From assembly GCA_022826585.1 (NCBI GenBank), contig JAJDUR010000017.1:1-43207 (forward strand): a DNA stretch of 43,207 nt, read 5' to 3'. The notes beneath the pieces are model-generated. The model made no database searches, was not told the DNA's origin, and saw nothing but the letters and a program-made list of their open reading frames with translations. The first letter of the stretch is position 1; each line of letters begins with the position of its first letter. Below are positions 32,516-41,535 of the stretch, piece by piece. The DNA comes from Dehalococcoidia bacterium (lineage in GTDB: Bacteria; Chloroflexota; Dehalococcoidia; Tepidiformales; Tepidiformaceae). The position numbers and the translations under genes are program-made.

Positions 32516-33810
32516 TCGTTCGCAGCCCCGCCCGCCTCCGCGCCACCCTGCGCGTTCCACCCGACAAGTCAATCTCGCACCGCGCCCTCATCCTCAACGC
32601 CATCGCCGAGGGCGAGGCCCGCGTCGAGAACCTGCTCGATTCCGACGACGTGCGCTCCACCGCCGCCTGCATGGCCGCCCTCGGCGTCGAGATCGACTGG
32701 CCCGCCGGTTCTACCGACGCGCGAATCCGCGGCGGCGGCCTCCACGGGCTCTACGAGAGCGAGGACGCGCTCGATTGCGGCAACAGCGGCACCACCATGC
32801 GCCTCCTTACCGGACTCCTCGCCGCCCACCCCCTCTTCAGCGTCCTCACCGGCGACGACTCCCTGCGCGGTCGCCCGATGGGACGCGTCATCGAGCCCCT
32901 CCGCCTCATGGGCGCCCGCATCAGCGCGCGCCGCGGCGACACCCTCGCCCCCATCGCCATCCGCGGCGGCAACCTGCGGGCCATCCAGTACGAGATGCCC
33001 GTCTTCAGCGCCCAGGTGAAGTCGGCGCTCTTGCTCGCCGGACTCTCCGTCGAGGGTCGCACCCGTATCACCGAGCCGGTTCCCACCCGCGACCACACCG
33101 AGAAGATGCTCGCCGCCATGGGCGTGCCCGTCGCCCGTGAAGGCCGCTCGGTCACCGTCCGCCGTCCCGGCCGCCTTCAGCCCCTCGGCATGCGCGTCCC
33201 CGGCGACATCTCCAGCGCCGCCCCCTGGCTCGTGCTGGGCGCCTGCCACCCCGACGCCGAGCTGCACATCGAGGGCGTCGGCATCAACCCCACCCGCACG
33301 GGCCTGCTCGATATCCTCGCCCGCATGGGCGCCACCATCGAGCACCGCGAGGAGCGCGAAACCAGCGGCGAGCCCGTCGCCGACCTCGTCGTGCGTTCCT
33401 CCCCCCTCAGCGGCGTCACCGTCCAGGGCAGCGAGATCCCCCGCGCCATCGATGAGCTCCCGCTCGTCGCCCTCCTCGGCTGCTTCGCCCACGGGACGAC
33501 CGTCGTACGCGATGCGGAGGAACTGATCGTGAAGGAGTCGAACCGCATCGAGACCGTCGTCACCATGCTCTCGGCCATGGGCGCCTCGATCGAGGCAACG
33601 CCGGATGGCTTCGTCGTCGAGGGACCCTGCCAGCTCCGCGGCGCCCGCCTCGATGCCGCCGGCGATCACCGCATGGGCATGCTCGGCGCCGTCGCCGGCG
33701 CGCTCGCGAGCGGCGAGACGCGCATCGACAACGACGCCGTCTCCGTCTCCTACCCGGACTTCTGGCAGGCGCTCGAGGCCGCCGCGCCCGAGGCCGCGCA
33801 GACCGCGTGA
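32512..33810 (+). CDS. aroA: 3-phosphoshikimate 1-carboxyvinyltransferase (EPSP synthase)
   Basis: A 432-residue enzyme joining shikimate-3-phosphate and phosphoenolpyruvate in the shikimate pathway. Signature segments are PPDKSISHRALILNAIAEG, DCGNSGTTMRLLTG, RDHTEKMLAAMG, VKESNRIETVVTML and DAAGDHRMGMLGAVAG, all intact. Lysine and arginine contacts for both substrates are present. The start is GTG inside the tyrA stop (GTGA), so translation is coupled. With tyrA it places chorismate and tyrosine synthesis in one operon. The stop overlaps the gmk GTG start in the same way. Confidence 0.97.
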   Translation: MIVRSPARLRATLRVPPDKSISHRALILNAIAEGEARVENLLDSDDVRSTAACMAALGVEIDWPAGSTDARIRGGGLHGLYESEDALDCGNSGTTMRLLTGLLAAHPLFSVLTGDDSLRGRPMGRVIEPLRLMGARISARRGDTLAPIAIRGGNLRAIQYEMPVFSAQVKSALLLAGLSVEGRTRITEPVPTRDHTEKMLAAMGVPVAREGRSVTVRRPGRLQPLGMRVPGDISSAAPWLVLGACHPDAELHIEGVGINPTRTGLLDILARMGATIEHREERETSGEPVADLVVRSSPLSGVTVQGSEIPRAIDELPLVALLGCFAHGTTVVRDAEELIVKESNRIETVVTMLSAMGASIEATPDGFVVEGPCQLRGARLDAAGDHRMGMLGAVAGALASGETRIDNDAVSVSYPDFWQALEAAAPEAAQTA

Positions 33811-34409
33811 GCGCGGAGCCTCGCCCCCTCATCGTCGTCCTCCACGGACCCTCGGGCGTGGGCAAGGACTCCGTCATCGCCGAGCTGCGCGAACGCACCG
33901 GCATCCACCGCGCCACCAGCAGCAACAGCCGTCCGCCGCGCCAGGGCGAGCGCCAGGGCGTCGACTACCACTTCCTCAGCTCCGAAGAGTTCCAGCGCAA
34001 GATCGATGCCGGCGACTTCATCGAGCACGCCCGCGTCTACGACGACCTCAAGGGCCTCGAGCGGCGGGAAGTCCTGCAGCCCCTCGCCGAGGGCAAGGAC
34101 GTCCTCATCCGCACCGACCTGCAGGGCGCCCGCACCCTGCGCGGCCTGCTACGTGGCGCCGTCTTCGTGCTGTTGCGGGCGGAGAGCCGGGAAGCCCTGC
34201 GCGAGCGCCTTACTGCCCGCGAGAGTGAGAGCCCCGAGTCCCTCGCCCGCCGCCTCGCCGAGGTCGACGCCGAGCTCGCCGACGCCCCCAACAACGACTA
34301 CGTGGTCGAGAACCGCGAGGGCGCCCTCGACGCTGCCGTCGAGGAGTTCGTCGGCATCATCGAGCGCGAACGGGCGAACCCCGATCGGGAGCCTGCGGGC
34401 GTCCGCTAG
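33807..34409 (+). CDS. gmk: Guanylate kinase
   Basis: A 200-residue kinase converting GMP to GDP. The P-loop is GPSGVGKDS (usual form GPSGVGKGT), then the GMP-binding SSNSRPPRQGERQGVDYHFLS and DFIEHARVYDD. The C-terminal ENREGALDAAVEEFVGII helix is typical. The P-loop Gly-Thr to Asp-Ser change and SSNSRPPR in place of the usual TTRPPR differ slightly from consensus but keep the key lysine and arginine. GTG start overlaps the aroA stop (GTGA). It ends six bases from the convergent NYN gene. Confidence 0.93.
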   Translation: MSAEPRPLIVVLHGPSGVGKDSVIAELRERTGIHRATSSNSRPPRQGERQGVDYHFLSSEEFQRKIDAGDFIEHARVYDDLKGLERREVLQPLAEGKDVLIRTDLQGARTLRGLLRGAVFVLLRAESREALRERLTARESESPESLARRLAEVDAELADAPNNDYVVENREGALDAAVEEFVGIIERERANPDREPAGVR

Positions 34410-34415
34410 AGGCGC

Positions 34416-35543
34416 CTACTTCTTCTTCTGCGCGAAGTCCAGCTCGATGTACTGGTCGGCGGCGTTCTTCAGCGTTCCCGCGACCGATTGCCCGAGCCCC
34501 GCGACCTCGACGCGAATGCCCCGGCTCTGCAGCACCTCCACGAGGTGCTGGAAGTCGCCGTCGCCCGAGATCAGCACGGCCACGTCCAGCCGGTCCGCCA
34601 TCGTGATCACGTCGAGCGCCAGCTCGATGTCGACGTTCGCCTTGATCGACCCGTCGGCGAAGCGCTTCAGCGGCTTCGTCACGATCTTGTAGCCCTTCCC
34701 CAGGAACGGCTCGACGAAACGCTGCGTCTCGCGGCTCACGCCCGGGTCGTCGTGCACGGGGGAGTAGGCGATGGCCCGAACGAGCCGCCGTCCCTCGGTC
34801 ACCCGGTCGAGCACGAGCCCCCAGTCGATGGCCCGGCCGCCGCGGGTGCGGTCGCGCGCCAGCTCAACGTTCGCGCTGTCCACGAACACGCCCACGCGCG
34901 GCATCGTCCCGACTCCGGCCTTGCCGTTGCCGGCGAGCCGGTCGATCGCCCGCTCCTGCAGCTGGACCAGCCGCGAAAGCTGCTCCGTCTGCTCCTTCAG
35001 GGCGTCCAGGAGGGCGGCGTCGGCGACGGTGTCCTCGGCTGCCGCCGCAGCGCGCGAGCGCCGGCGCGGAGCGGCGCGCTTGGGCGCCTCCTGCTCCTCT
35101 TCCGGGGCCTTCGCGGCCGGAGCGCGCCGCCGGGTCGGTCGTGGCGCCGGCGCGTCGTCCTCCTCCTCGCTCTTCTTGGCCGCCGGGGCTCGCCTGCGCG
35201 AGGGGCGTGGCCGTGGGGCCTCGTCCTCGTCATCGGCTGCCCTGGCCGCCGGCGAACGCCGCCGCGAGGGTCGCGCCGGGGGTGCGTCGTCGCCGTCGTC
35301 GCTTGCGCGTCGGCGGGAGCTGGCCCGCCTGGGCGCGGGGGCCTCTTCCTCGGTGGTCTCAGCCGCGGGAGTCGCGGCCTTGCTGCCCGAGCGGGAGCGC
35401 CCGCCCCGCGTGCCGCGGCGCCGCCTTGCGGGAGCCGGGCTCTCGTCGTCGTCGGTGGTGTTGGTGGTCGTGCTTTCCGGTTCGGTTGCTTCCGGCGCCT
35501 CCTCCTCGGAGGGGCGGCTGCCGGTCAGAAAATTGAGTGCCAT
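34416..35543 (-). CDS. NYN-domain protein with basic N-terminal repeats
   Basis: A 375-residue protein. Residues about 220-370 form a LabA/DUF88-type NYN (PIN-like) ribonuclease domain: VGVFVDSANVE, KANVDIELALDVITMADR and LISGDGDFQHLVEVL hold the usual aspartates. The N-terminal 190 residues are low complexity, with four diverged ~22-residue units of the form RPSRRRAPAA plus an acidic patch. Such tails bind RNA. It may process or degrade RNA. It follows mrp by six bases on the same strand. ATG at 35543 has no strong Shine-Dalgarno. Confidence 0.85.
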   Translation of the reverse strand: MALNFLTGSRPSEEEAPEATEPESTTTNTTDDDESPAPARRRRGTRGGRSRSGSKAATPAAETTEEEAPAPRRASSRRRASDDGDDAPPARPSRRRSPAARAADDEDEAPRPRPSRRRAPAAKKSEEEDDAPAPRPTRRRAPAAKAPEEEQEAPKRAAPRRRSRAAAAAEDTVADAALLDALKEQTEQLSRLVQLQERAIDRLAGNGKAGVGTMPRVGVFVDSANVELARDRTRGGRAIDWGLVLDRVTEGRRLVRAIAYSPVHDDPGVSRETQRFVEPFLGKGYKIVTKPLKRFADGSIKANVDIELALDVITMADRLDVAVLISGDGDFQHLVEVLQSRGIRVEVAGLGQSVAGTLKNAADQYIELDFAQKKK

Positions 35544-35549
35544 GTGGGG

Positions 35550-36617
35550 TTACGTTCCCATCCTTTGCAAAACGCTGATTCGGGCGGCGACGGCCCCCGC
35601 GATCGCCCGGAAGCCCTCCGCCGAAGCGGAGTCCCCCTTGTCGACCACGAGCGGCACGCCCTGGTCCGAGCCCTCGCGTATCTGGGGCTCGATCGGGATC
35701 TCGCCGAGGAAATCGATGCCGAGTTCCTCGGCCGCGTCACGTGCGCCGCCATGCCCGAAGATGTCGTATCGCGTCCCCGTGTCGGGTGCGATGAAATAGC
35801 TCATGTTCTCGATCATGCCGAACACCGGCACATCGAGTTTCTCGAACATGGAGACCGCCTTCATGGCGTCCTCCAGCGAGACATCCTGTGGAGTCGAAAC
35901 GATGACGGCTCCGGCGATGGGCGCTTCCTGCGCCATGCTCATCGAGGCATCGCTGGTGCCGGGTGGCAGATCGATGATCAGATAGTCGATGTTCTCCCAG
36001 GGCACGTCGTGCAGTAGCTGGCGCACCGCGCTGCCGATCATCGGCCCGCGCCACACCACCGGTGTGCCCTTCGGCAGCAGGAACCCCAGCGAGACCAGCT
36101 CCACGCCGTACTTCTCGATCGGACGCAGCCCCTCTGTCTGGTTCGCCTGCAGTCCTGCTGCCAGCCCGAACATCGTCGGGATGTTCGGGCCCGTGATGTC
36201 CGCGTCGACCAGCCCCACCTTCGCCCCCGTGGCGGCCAGCGCGACCGCCAGGTTGGTGGCCACGGTCGACTTCCCCACGCCCCCCTTGTTGGAGGCCACC
36301 GCGATCACGTTGCGCACGCCCTCGATCGGCTTCTGGCCCTCCCGCGGGTCGCTTGCGCGCACCTGCGCCCCCCAGTCGAGTTCGACCGACTCGACTCCGG
36401 GAAGCCCCTCGAGCGCGGCGCGCACGTCCGTCTCGATCACGTCCTTCAGCGGGCAGGCGGGCGTCGTCAGCTCCACCTTCACGCCCACGGCCCCGCCCTC
36501 GATGGTCAGCTCCTCGATCATCCCCAGCGAGACGATGTCACGGTGAAGCTCGGGGTCGTTGACGGTGGCGAGTGCTGCGAGAACGGCGTCCCGGTCCACA
36601 GCGGGGGGAGCGGTCAT
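35550..36617 (-). CDS. mrp: Mrp/ApbC-type P-loop ATPase lacking the CxxC motif
   Basis: A 355-residue protein with an N-terminal MIP18/DUF59 domain (residues 8-85, VNDPELHRDIVSLGMI and TTPACPLKD). A deviant Walker A KGGVGKST follows at 111-118, with DADITGPNIPTMFG and IIDLPPGTSDA in the ATPase core. Mrp proteins carry Fe-S clusters to apo-proteins. The C-terminal CxxC that normally bridges a cluster between two subunits is absent: residues 276-279 read IAPD in NMSYFIAPDTGTRYD. It may therefore bind cluster differently or have another role. The NYN gene follows six bases downstream. Confidence 0.92.
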   Translation of the reverse strand: MTAPPAVDRDAVLAALATVNDPELHRDIVSLGMIEELTIEGGAVGVKVELTTPACPLKDVIETDVRAALEGLPGVESVELDWGAQVRASDPREGQKPIEGVRNVIAVASNKGGVGKSTVATNLAVALAATGAKVGLVDADITGPNIPTMFGLAAGLQANQTEGLRPIEKYGVELVSLGFLLPKGTPVVWRGPMIGSAVRQLLHDVPWENIDYLIIDLPPGTSDASMSMAQEAPIAGAVIVSTPQDVSLEDAMKAVSMFEKLDVPVFGMIENMSYFIAPDTGTRYDIFGHGGARDAAEELGIDFLGEIPIEPQIREGSDQGVPLVVDKGDSASAEGFRAIAGAVAARISVLQRMGT

Positions 36618-36812
36618 TACGGCTTTGGCATCCTGATGGCGGCAGTTCTCTTCAACGAAGTGTGCGCCGTACGGGTGGGAGTGTCCGCGGGGAAATCACG
36701 GCGGAAACGCGAGAGAAGGGCGGCCCTTGAGTGGGTTATGCGCACGGTGCCCGCTCGATCGTACCCCGCCTGCCCGCCACAGGCCAGCCAAACCGGATCA
36801 TAATCGAAACTG

Positions 36813-36842
36813 TTGCCATCAAAATACATGTTCCCGTAGAAT
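36813..36842 (+). promoter_or_regulatory. Promoter for a leaderless small gene
   Basis: TTGCCA (36813-36818) and TAGAAT (36837-36842) are 18 bases apart. The ATG at 36849 is six bases after the -10 box, where transcription should begin. This is the clearest leaderless arrangement in the window. Confidence 0.65.
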
Positions 36843-36848
36843 GCTCAT

Positions 36849-37115
36849 ATGGCTCAAGCAGAACATCCCACGCCCGAGAGCACAATGCCTCCGCTCCCAC
36901 GAACAGTGGCGACCAGAGAAGACCTTGATGCCGAGTGGGGCAACCAGGTCGTTGTCTACCTCGGGGCCCTCAACGACAAGGTCGACACCATGGGGCGCCG
37001 CCTGGAAGCGAAGATCGAGGGCGAGACGGAGGATCTGGAAGCGAAGATCGACGGGGTGAACGACAACATCGAGCGCCTGTTCCAGCGCGTCTACCCTAGC
37101 GTGGACTTCGAGTAG
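36849..37115 (+). CDS. Small coiled-coil-like protein of unknown function
   Basis: An 88-residue protein. The second half (VVYLGALNDKVDTMGRRL to DNIERLFQRV) has heptad-like spacing of Leu, Val, Met and Ile with charged residues and the repeated EAKI segments, so a short coiled coil or oligomerising helix is likely. The first 35 residues are Pro/Thr-rich and probably flexible. There is no signal peptide. I recognise no family; comparable small proteins pair with DUF1640-like or phage-tail helices, but that is only resemblance. A good promoter places transcription start at the ATG, and no ribosome-binding site exists. Confidence 0.7.
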   Translation: MAQAEHPTPESTMPPLPRTVATREDLDAEWGNQVVVYLGALNDKVDTMGRRLEAKIEGETEDLEAKIDGVNDNIERLFQRVYPSVDFE

Positions 37116-37135
37116 TCGAGCCTTCCGCCCCGGCC

Positions 37136-38506
37136 CTACTGCCCCCAGGGCGTGATCGCCTGCTTCAGTTGCGCGTACCCGTCCAGGAACCCCGGACGCT
37201 CCCCCGAGTACACCTCGTCGAACTTCGCCAGCGCGTCGTCCAGCCACGCGTGTAAGGCACCGTTGTCGGGATTCGCGTCGCGGTAGGCGTCCCGGATGAG
37301 CACGAAGTGGATGCGCGGGTCGTAGGGGCGCTTCGTGCCCCCCATCGACTCGTCCCCGTCCAGCAGCCGCAGCAGCATCGCATCCGCCGACCCCAGTGTC
37401 TGTTCGTGGATGGGCGGGCCGTGCATGCGGTACATCACGGACGTCATGTCCCGACCGTTCCCGGTCGTGTAGCCCATCTCCCCCCAGAGGTCGCGCATCT
37501 TCGCGTTGCTGCCGACGGCGTCGACCACGCGCTGGCCGAAGGCCCGCAGCGGCTCCGACACGTCCGCCAGCAGGTCCGTCAGCCGGTCGCCGTCCAGGTC
37601 GGTGGCGAGGACGATCGTGTCCTGCTGCTCGATCAGGTCCCAGAGCAGCAGCCCGTAGTTCGTGTCCGAGATGTGCTGCTCAATCTGGCCGCTCCAGTCC
37701 TCCATCCCTTCCTTGAAGTCGTCCGGCAGCAGGTTGACGATGCGGTCCACCCGCTCGCGGTGCTCGACGTACCCGTCGACCGCGTACTTCCGCCCGACGT
37801 TGAACTTCGTGCCGTCGAGCAGCCACGAGAGCAGCCCCGAGTTGATGCCGTCCTCCATCGCCTGCGTGGGCTTGAAGGCGATCCGCCCCAGGTGGCCCGT
37901 CTCATGCACCATCTGCAGGAAGCGCCGCCCCGCGTAAGCCATCTGGATGCCCGGTGTGTTCATCTCCGAGTGGATGTTCCCCGTCTCGGCGTCCACCTCG
38001 AACACCGAGCGGTTCTGCGAGTACGGCAGGCAGGGCATGCAGCGTACGACCGTGATCGGCCCGTAGGGACGCACGTTGCAGTACACCCCCGCCTGCGTGC
38101 GCAGCGGCGCGTTCCCCGACTTCCCCATCACCACCACGCGCCCGCCCTGGCCGTCGTTCACGTACGCGTCGCCCGCCGTCGACCACTTGATCGACGTGCA
38201 GGGCATGTTCCCGAACCAGCTCAGCGCCTCCAGCTTCGTGTCGTGCCGGTACTGCGCCCACATCGGCACCGCGTAGAACGGCAGCCCGAGGATGTCGACC
38301 GCTGCCAGCGTCCCCAGCAAGGCATAGGCGTCGGTGAGCGAGTGCGCGACCGGGTTCACGGGCCCGTCGAAGTTCCCGCCCTGCCAGATGACCGCGTCCG
38401 GGTACCCCTCCGGGCGCACGTCGGCGGGCTCGAACAGCTCGCTCAGCGCTCCCAGCAGGTCGCCGCCGTCGTGTTCCGTGCGGGCAATCGTCATCAGGTC
38501 GGGCAT
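37136..38506 (-). CDS. Uncharacterised protein with a zincin-like HETGH motif
   Basis: A 456-residue protein that I cannot place in a family. It has no signal peptide. At 201-205 it carries HETGH in the helical context RFLQMVHETGHLGRIAF, matching the HExxH zinc and catalytic motif of metallopeptidases. Conserved-looking cysteines are at 103, 143, 156 and 159 (RCMPCLPY). The C-terminal half is helical and acidic, with a DTNYGLLLWDLIEQQD region. GGAGAG six bases before the ATG is a good ribosome-binding site. It follows acnA by 51 bases on the same strand, so it may be expressed with aconitase. Peptidase activity is an inference from the motif alone. Confidence 0.75.
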   Translation of the reverse strand: MPDLMTIARTEHDGGDLLGALSELFEPADVRPEGYPDAVIWQGGNFDGPVNPVAHSLTDAYALLGTLAAVDILGLPFYAVPMWAQYRHDTKLEALSWFGNMPCTSIKWSTAGDAYVNDGQGGRVVVMGKSGNAPLRTQAGVYCNVRPYGPITVVRCMPCLPYSQNRSVFEVDAETGNIHSEMNTPGIQMAYAGRRFLQMVHETGHLGRIAFKPTQAMEDGINSGLLSWLLDGTKFNVGRKYAVDGYVEHRERVDRIVNLLPDDFKEGMEDWSGQIEQHISDTNYGLLLWDLIEQQDTIVLATDLDGDRLTDLLADVSEPLRAFGQRVVDAVGSNAKMRDLWGEMGYTTGNGRDMTSVMYRMHGPPIHEQTLGSADAMLLRLLDGDESMGGTKRPYDPRIHFVLIRDAYRDANPDNGALHAWLDDALAKFDEVYSGERPGFLDGYAQLKQAITPWGQ

Positions 38507-38557
38507 GTCGTCTCTCCAGCGAGTCGTCTCGGTGGCCCCTGGCCGTGTGGTTCGTTG

Positions 38558-41227
38558 CTAGCCGGCCGCGAGCTGCCGCAGCACGTACGGGAGGATCCCC
38601 CCGTTGCGGTAGTACTCCAGCTCGACCGGTGTGTCGATGCGCACCAGCGCCTCGAATGTCGTGGTTGTCCCGTCATCGCCCGTCGCGGTCACGGTCACGC
38701 GACCGCCGGGGCGCAGCCCCTCCGCGATGCCGTCGATGGCGAACGTTTCCTCCCCGCTCAGCCCCAGCCCCTCGCGGCTCTCGCCCGCCAGGTACTGGAG
38801 CGGCAGGATGCCCATCCCCACCAGGTTGCTGCGGTGGATGCGCTCGTAGCTCTCCGCGATCACGGCCCGCACGCCCAGCAGCCGCGGACCCTTCGCCGCC
38901 CAGTCCCGTGACGATCCCGTCCCGTACTCCTTGCCCGCCAGCACCATCAGGGGCACGCCCTCGTCCCGGTACTGGATGGCCGCTTCGAAGATGCTCGTCT
39001 CTTCGCCGTCTGGAAGGTGGCGCGTCACGCCCCCCTCGGTCCCGGGCGCGAGCTGGTTGCGCAGGCGGATGTTCGCGAACGTGCCGCGCATCATCACCTC
39101 GTGGTTCCCCCGACGCGCCCCGTACGAGTTGAAGTCCGCCCGCTTGATGTCGCGGTCGAAGAGGTAGGCCGCCGCCGGGCTGTTCGGCGCGATGCTGCCC
39201 GCCGGCGAGATGTGGTCCGTCGTCACCGAGTCGCCCACCATCACCAGCACGCGCGCGCCGGCAATGTCCTCGAGCTCGCCCGGCTCTTCCGCCAGGTCCT
39301 CGAAGTAGGGCGGGTTCTTCACGTAGGTCGAGCCGTCGTCCCAGCCGTAGCGGCTGCCCTCCGGCGCCTCCAGCGTCCGCCAGGCGGGATCGCCCTCGAA
39401 CACCGAGCCGTACTGCTCCCGGAACATCTCCGACCGCACCGCCTCGCGCATGGCCCCCTCGATCGCGTTCTGCGAGGGCCAGAGGTCGGCCAGCATGACG
39501 GGATTGCCGTCGCCGTCGTTGCCCAGCGGCTCCGTCGTCGGGTCGAAGTCCATGTGTCCCGCGAGCGCATACGCCACGACCAGGGGCGGCGAGGCAAGGT
39601 AGTTGGCGCGCACGACCGGGTTCACCCGCCCCTCGAAGTTGCGATTCCCCGAGAGCACCGCCGCCGCCACCAGCTCCCCCTGGTTGACCGCCGCCGCCAC
39701 GTCCGCGTCCACCGGCCCCGAGTTCCCGATGCAGGTGGTGCATCCGTACCCCACCAGGTTGAAGCCGAGCTCGTCCAGGTACGGCGTCAGCCCTGCCGCG
39801 TCCAGGTAGTCCGTCACCACCTTCGAGCCGGGCGCGAGGCTCGTCTTCACCCACGGCTTCCGCTCCAGGCCGCGTTCGACCGCCGCCTTCGCCAGCAGCC
39901 CCGCCCCCACCAGTACCTCCGGGTTCGACGTGTTCGTGCAGCTCGTGATCGCCGCGATCACCACCGACCCGTGCCCCACCTCGAACGACGACCCGTTCCG
40001 CGCCACTTCCACCGGCGGCGCACCGGCGGCGTCGCCCGCCAGCTCCGCCAGCGCGCCCTGCCAGGCGTCCTTCGACTCGCGCAGCAGCACGCGGTCCTGC
40101 GGGCGGCGCGGGCCCGCCAGCGATGGCTCCACCGACCCCATGTCCAGCTCCAGCATCGCCGAGAAGCTCGGGTCCGGCGTGGCGTCCGTGCGGAAGAGGC
40201 CCTGCTCCTTGCAGTACGCCTCCACCAGCGCCACCTGGTCCTCGTCCCGACCGGTGAAGCGCAGGTAGCTCAGCGTCTCGTCGTCGACCGGGAAGAACCC
40301 GACCGTCGCGCCGTACTCCGGCGCCATGTTCGCGATCGTCGCCCGCGTCGGCAGCGGCAGCTGCGAGAGCCCCGGCCCGAAGAACTCGACGAACTTCCCG
40401 ACCACGCCCAGCTCGCGCAGCATCTGCGTCACCGTGAGCACGAGGTCGGTCCCCGTCGCCCCCTCCGGAAGCGCGCCCGTCAGCCGGAAGCCCACCACCT
40501 CGGGGATCAGCATCGAGACGGGCTGGCCCAGCATGGCCGCCTCCGCCTCGATGCCGCCCACGCCCCAGCCAAGCACGCCCAGGCCGTTGATCATCGTCGT
40601 GTGCGAGTCCGTCCCCACCAGGGTGTCGGGATAGACCAGCCCGGTGTCGTCGTTCTCGAAGACGACGCTCGCGAGGTACTCCAGGTTCACCTGGTGGACG
40701 ATCCCCGTCCCCGGCGGCACCACCCGGAAATTCCGGAACGCCTGCTGCCCCCAGCGCAGGAACAGGTAGCGCTCGTGGTTGCGCTCGTACTCCATGCTCA
40801 CGTTCTGCTCGAACGCCCCGTCCGTGCCGTAGGCGTCCACCTGCACCGAGTGGTCGATGACGAGGTCGACCGGCTGCAGCGGGTTGATCCGCTCCGGGTC
40901 TCCCCCCATCGACTCCAGCGCCTCGCGCATCGAGGCGAGGTCGACGACCGCCGGCACGCCTGTGAAGTCCTGCAGCAGCACGCGCGCCGGTGCGAACGCC
41001 ACCTCCCGCTCCTCGCCCGAGCTCGGCCGCCAGTTCGCGAGTGCCTCGATGTCCTCCCGCGAGACGGCGTCGCCGTCCTCGCGACGCAGCAGGTTTTCCA
41101 GCAATACCCGCTGTGTGAAGGGGAGGCGGTTTGCCGCCTCCCCCTTCAGGACGGAATCGAGCCGGTGGAAGGCGACCGAGCGTCCCCCCACCGTCAGCGT
41201 GTCGCGGCTGTTGAAACTGTCGAGCAT
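38558..41227 (-). CDS. acnA: Aconitate hydratase
   Basis: An 889-residue [4Fe-4S] enzyme interconverting citrate and isocitrate in the TCA cycle, of the AcnA/IRP-like class. The N-terminal [15 protein letters not shown] start is typical. Cluster cysteines lie in [11 protein letters not shown] and in the [11 protein letters not shown] motif. [24 protein letters not shown] is the substrate region. The C-terminal swivel domain carries [14 protein letters not shown]. The frame stays open to a GTG at 41257, but ATG at 41227 matches family N-termini and the GTG has no ribosome-binding site. It is divergent from the tRNA at 41378. Confidence 0.96.
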   Translation of the reverse strand: MLDSFNSRDTLTVGGRSVAFHRLDSVLKGEAANRLPFTQRVLLENLLRREDGDAVSREDIEALANWRPSSGEEREVAFAPARVLLQDFTGVPAVVDLASMREALESMGGDPERINPLQPVDLVIDHSVQVDAYGTDGAFEQNVSMEYERNHERYLFLRWGQQAFRNFRVVPPGTGIVHQVNLEYLASVVFENDDTGLVYPDTLVGTDSHTTMINGLGVLGWGVGGIEAEAAMLGQPVSMLIPEVVGFRLTGALPEGATGTDLVLTVTQMLRELGVVGKFVEFFGPGLSQLPLPTRATIANMAPEYGATVGFFPVDDETLSYLRFTGRDEDQVALVEAYCKEQGLFRTDATPDPSFSAMLELDMGSVEPSLAGPRRPQDRVLLRESKDAWQGALAELAGDAAGAPPVEVARNGSSFEVGHGSVVIAAITSCTNTSNPEVLVGAGLLAKAAVERGLERKPWVKTSLAPGSKVVTDYLDAAGLTPYLDELGFNLVGYGCTTCIGNSGPVDADVAAAVNQGELVAAAVLSGNRNFEGRVNPVVRANYLASPPLVVAYALAGHMDFDPTTEPLGNDGDGNPVMLADLWPSQNAIEGAMREAVRSEMFREQYGSVFEGDPAWRTLEAPEGSRYGWDDGSTYVKNPPYFEDLAEEPGELEDIAGARVLVMVGDSVTTDHISPAGSIAPNSPAAAYLFDRDIKRADFNSYGARRGNHEVMMRGTFANIRLRNQLAPGTEGGVTRHLPDGEETSIFEAAIQYRDEGVPLMVLAGKEYGTGSSRDWAAKGPRLLGVRAVIAESYERIHRSNLVGMGILPLQYLAGESREGLGLSGEETFAIDGIAEGLRPGGRVTVTATGDDGTTTTFEALVRIDTPVELEYYRNGGILPYVLRQLAAG

Positions 41228-41313
41228 GGTGGAATCGCCCCCGCCTGTTCCCTTCACGCGGTCTCTTGCCCGGGGCCCGTCGGGCCCGCGTTCGGCGCCT
41301 TCGGGACGAAGCT

Positions 41314-41375
41314 CCGGCAGTATACCGCGAGCCGCCTTCCCGAACCCCTCGCCGGCCTCCCGCCTATACTGCCGG
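41314..41375. promoter_or_regulatory. Mirror-image promoters for aconitase and the tRNA
   Basis: CCGGCAGTATA (41314-41324) and TATACTGCCGG (41365-41375) form a perfect 11-bp inverted repeat 40 bases apart. Each half holds a -10 box TATACT followed by a GC-rich discriminator. One points left toward acnA (leader about 85 bases) and the other right toward the tRNA, seven bases before its first base. No clear -35 hexamers are seen. Confidence 0.6.
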
Positions 41376-41377
41376 CA

Positions 41378-41450
41378 GGGCCTGTAGCTCAGTGGTTAGA
41401 GCGCCCGGCTCATAACCGGTTGGTCGGTGGTTCGAATCCACCCGGGCCCA
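41378..41450 (+). tRNA. tRNA with CAT anticodon (Ile2-like or Met)
   Basis: A full cloverleaf: acceptor GGGCCTG against CGGGCCC with discriminator A73, D-arm AGCTCAGTGGTTAGAGC, anticodon loop CTCATAA, and T-arm GGTGGTTCGAATCCACC. The anticodon is CAT. The D-arm and variable loop (TTGGTC) closely resemble bacterial tRNA-Ile2, in which C34 becomes lysidine and AUA is read; elongator Met is the alternative. It is not initiator-like, since the acceptor pair 1-72 is a normal G-C. CCA is not encoded. A TATACT box lies seven bases upstream. Confidence 0.93.
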
Positions 41451-41535
41451 GAAGACGCGGGGACTACCGTCCGTTCTCTGCCACCACCTCCAGTGCTCCC
41501 CTCAAGGCGGCAACGTCCCCTGGGTTCAAGGAGCA

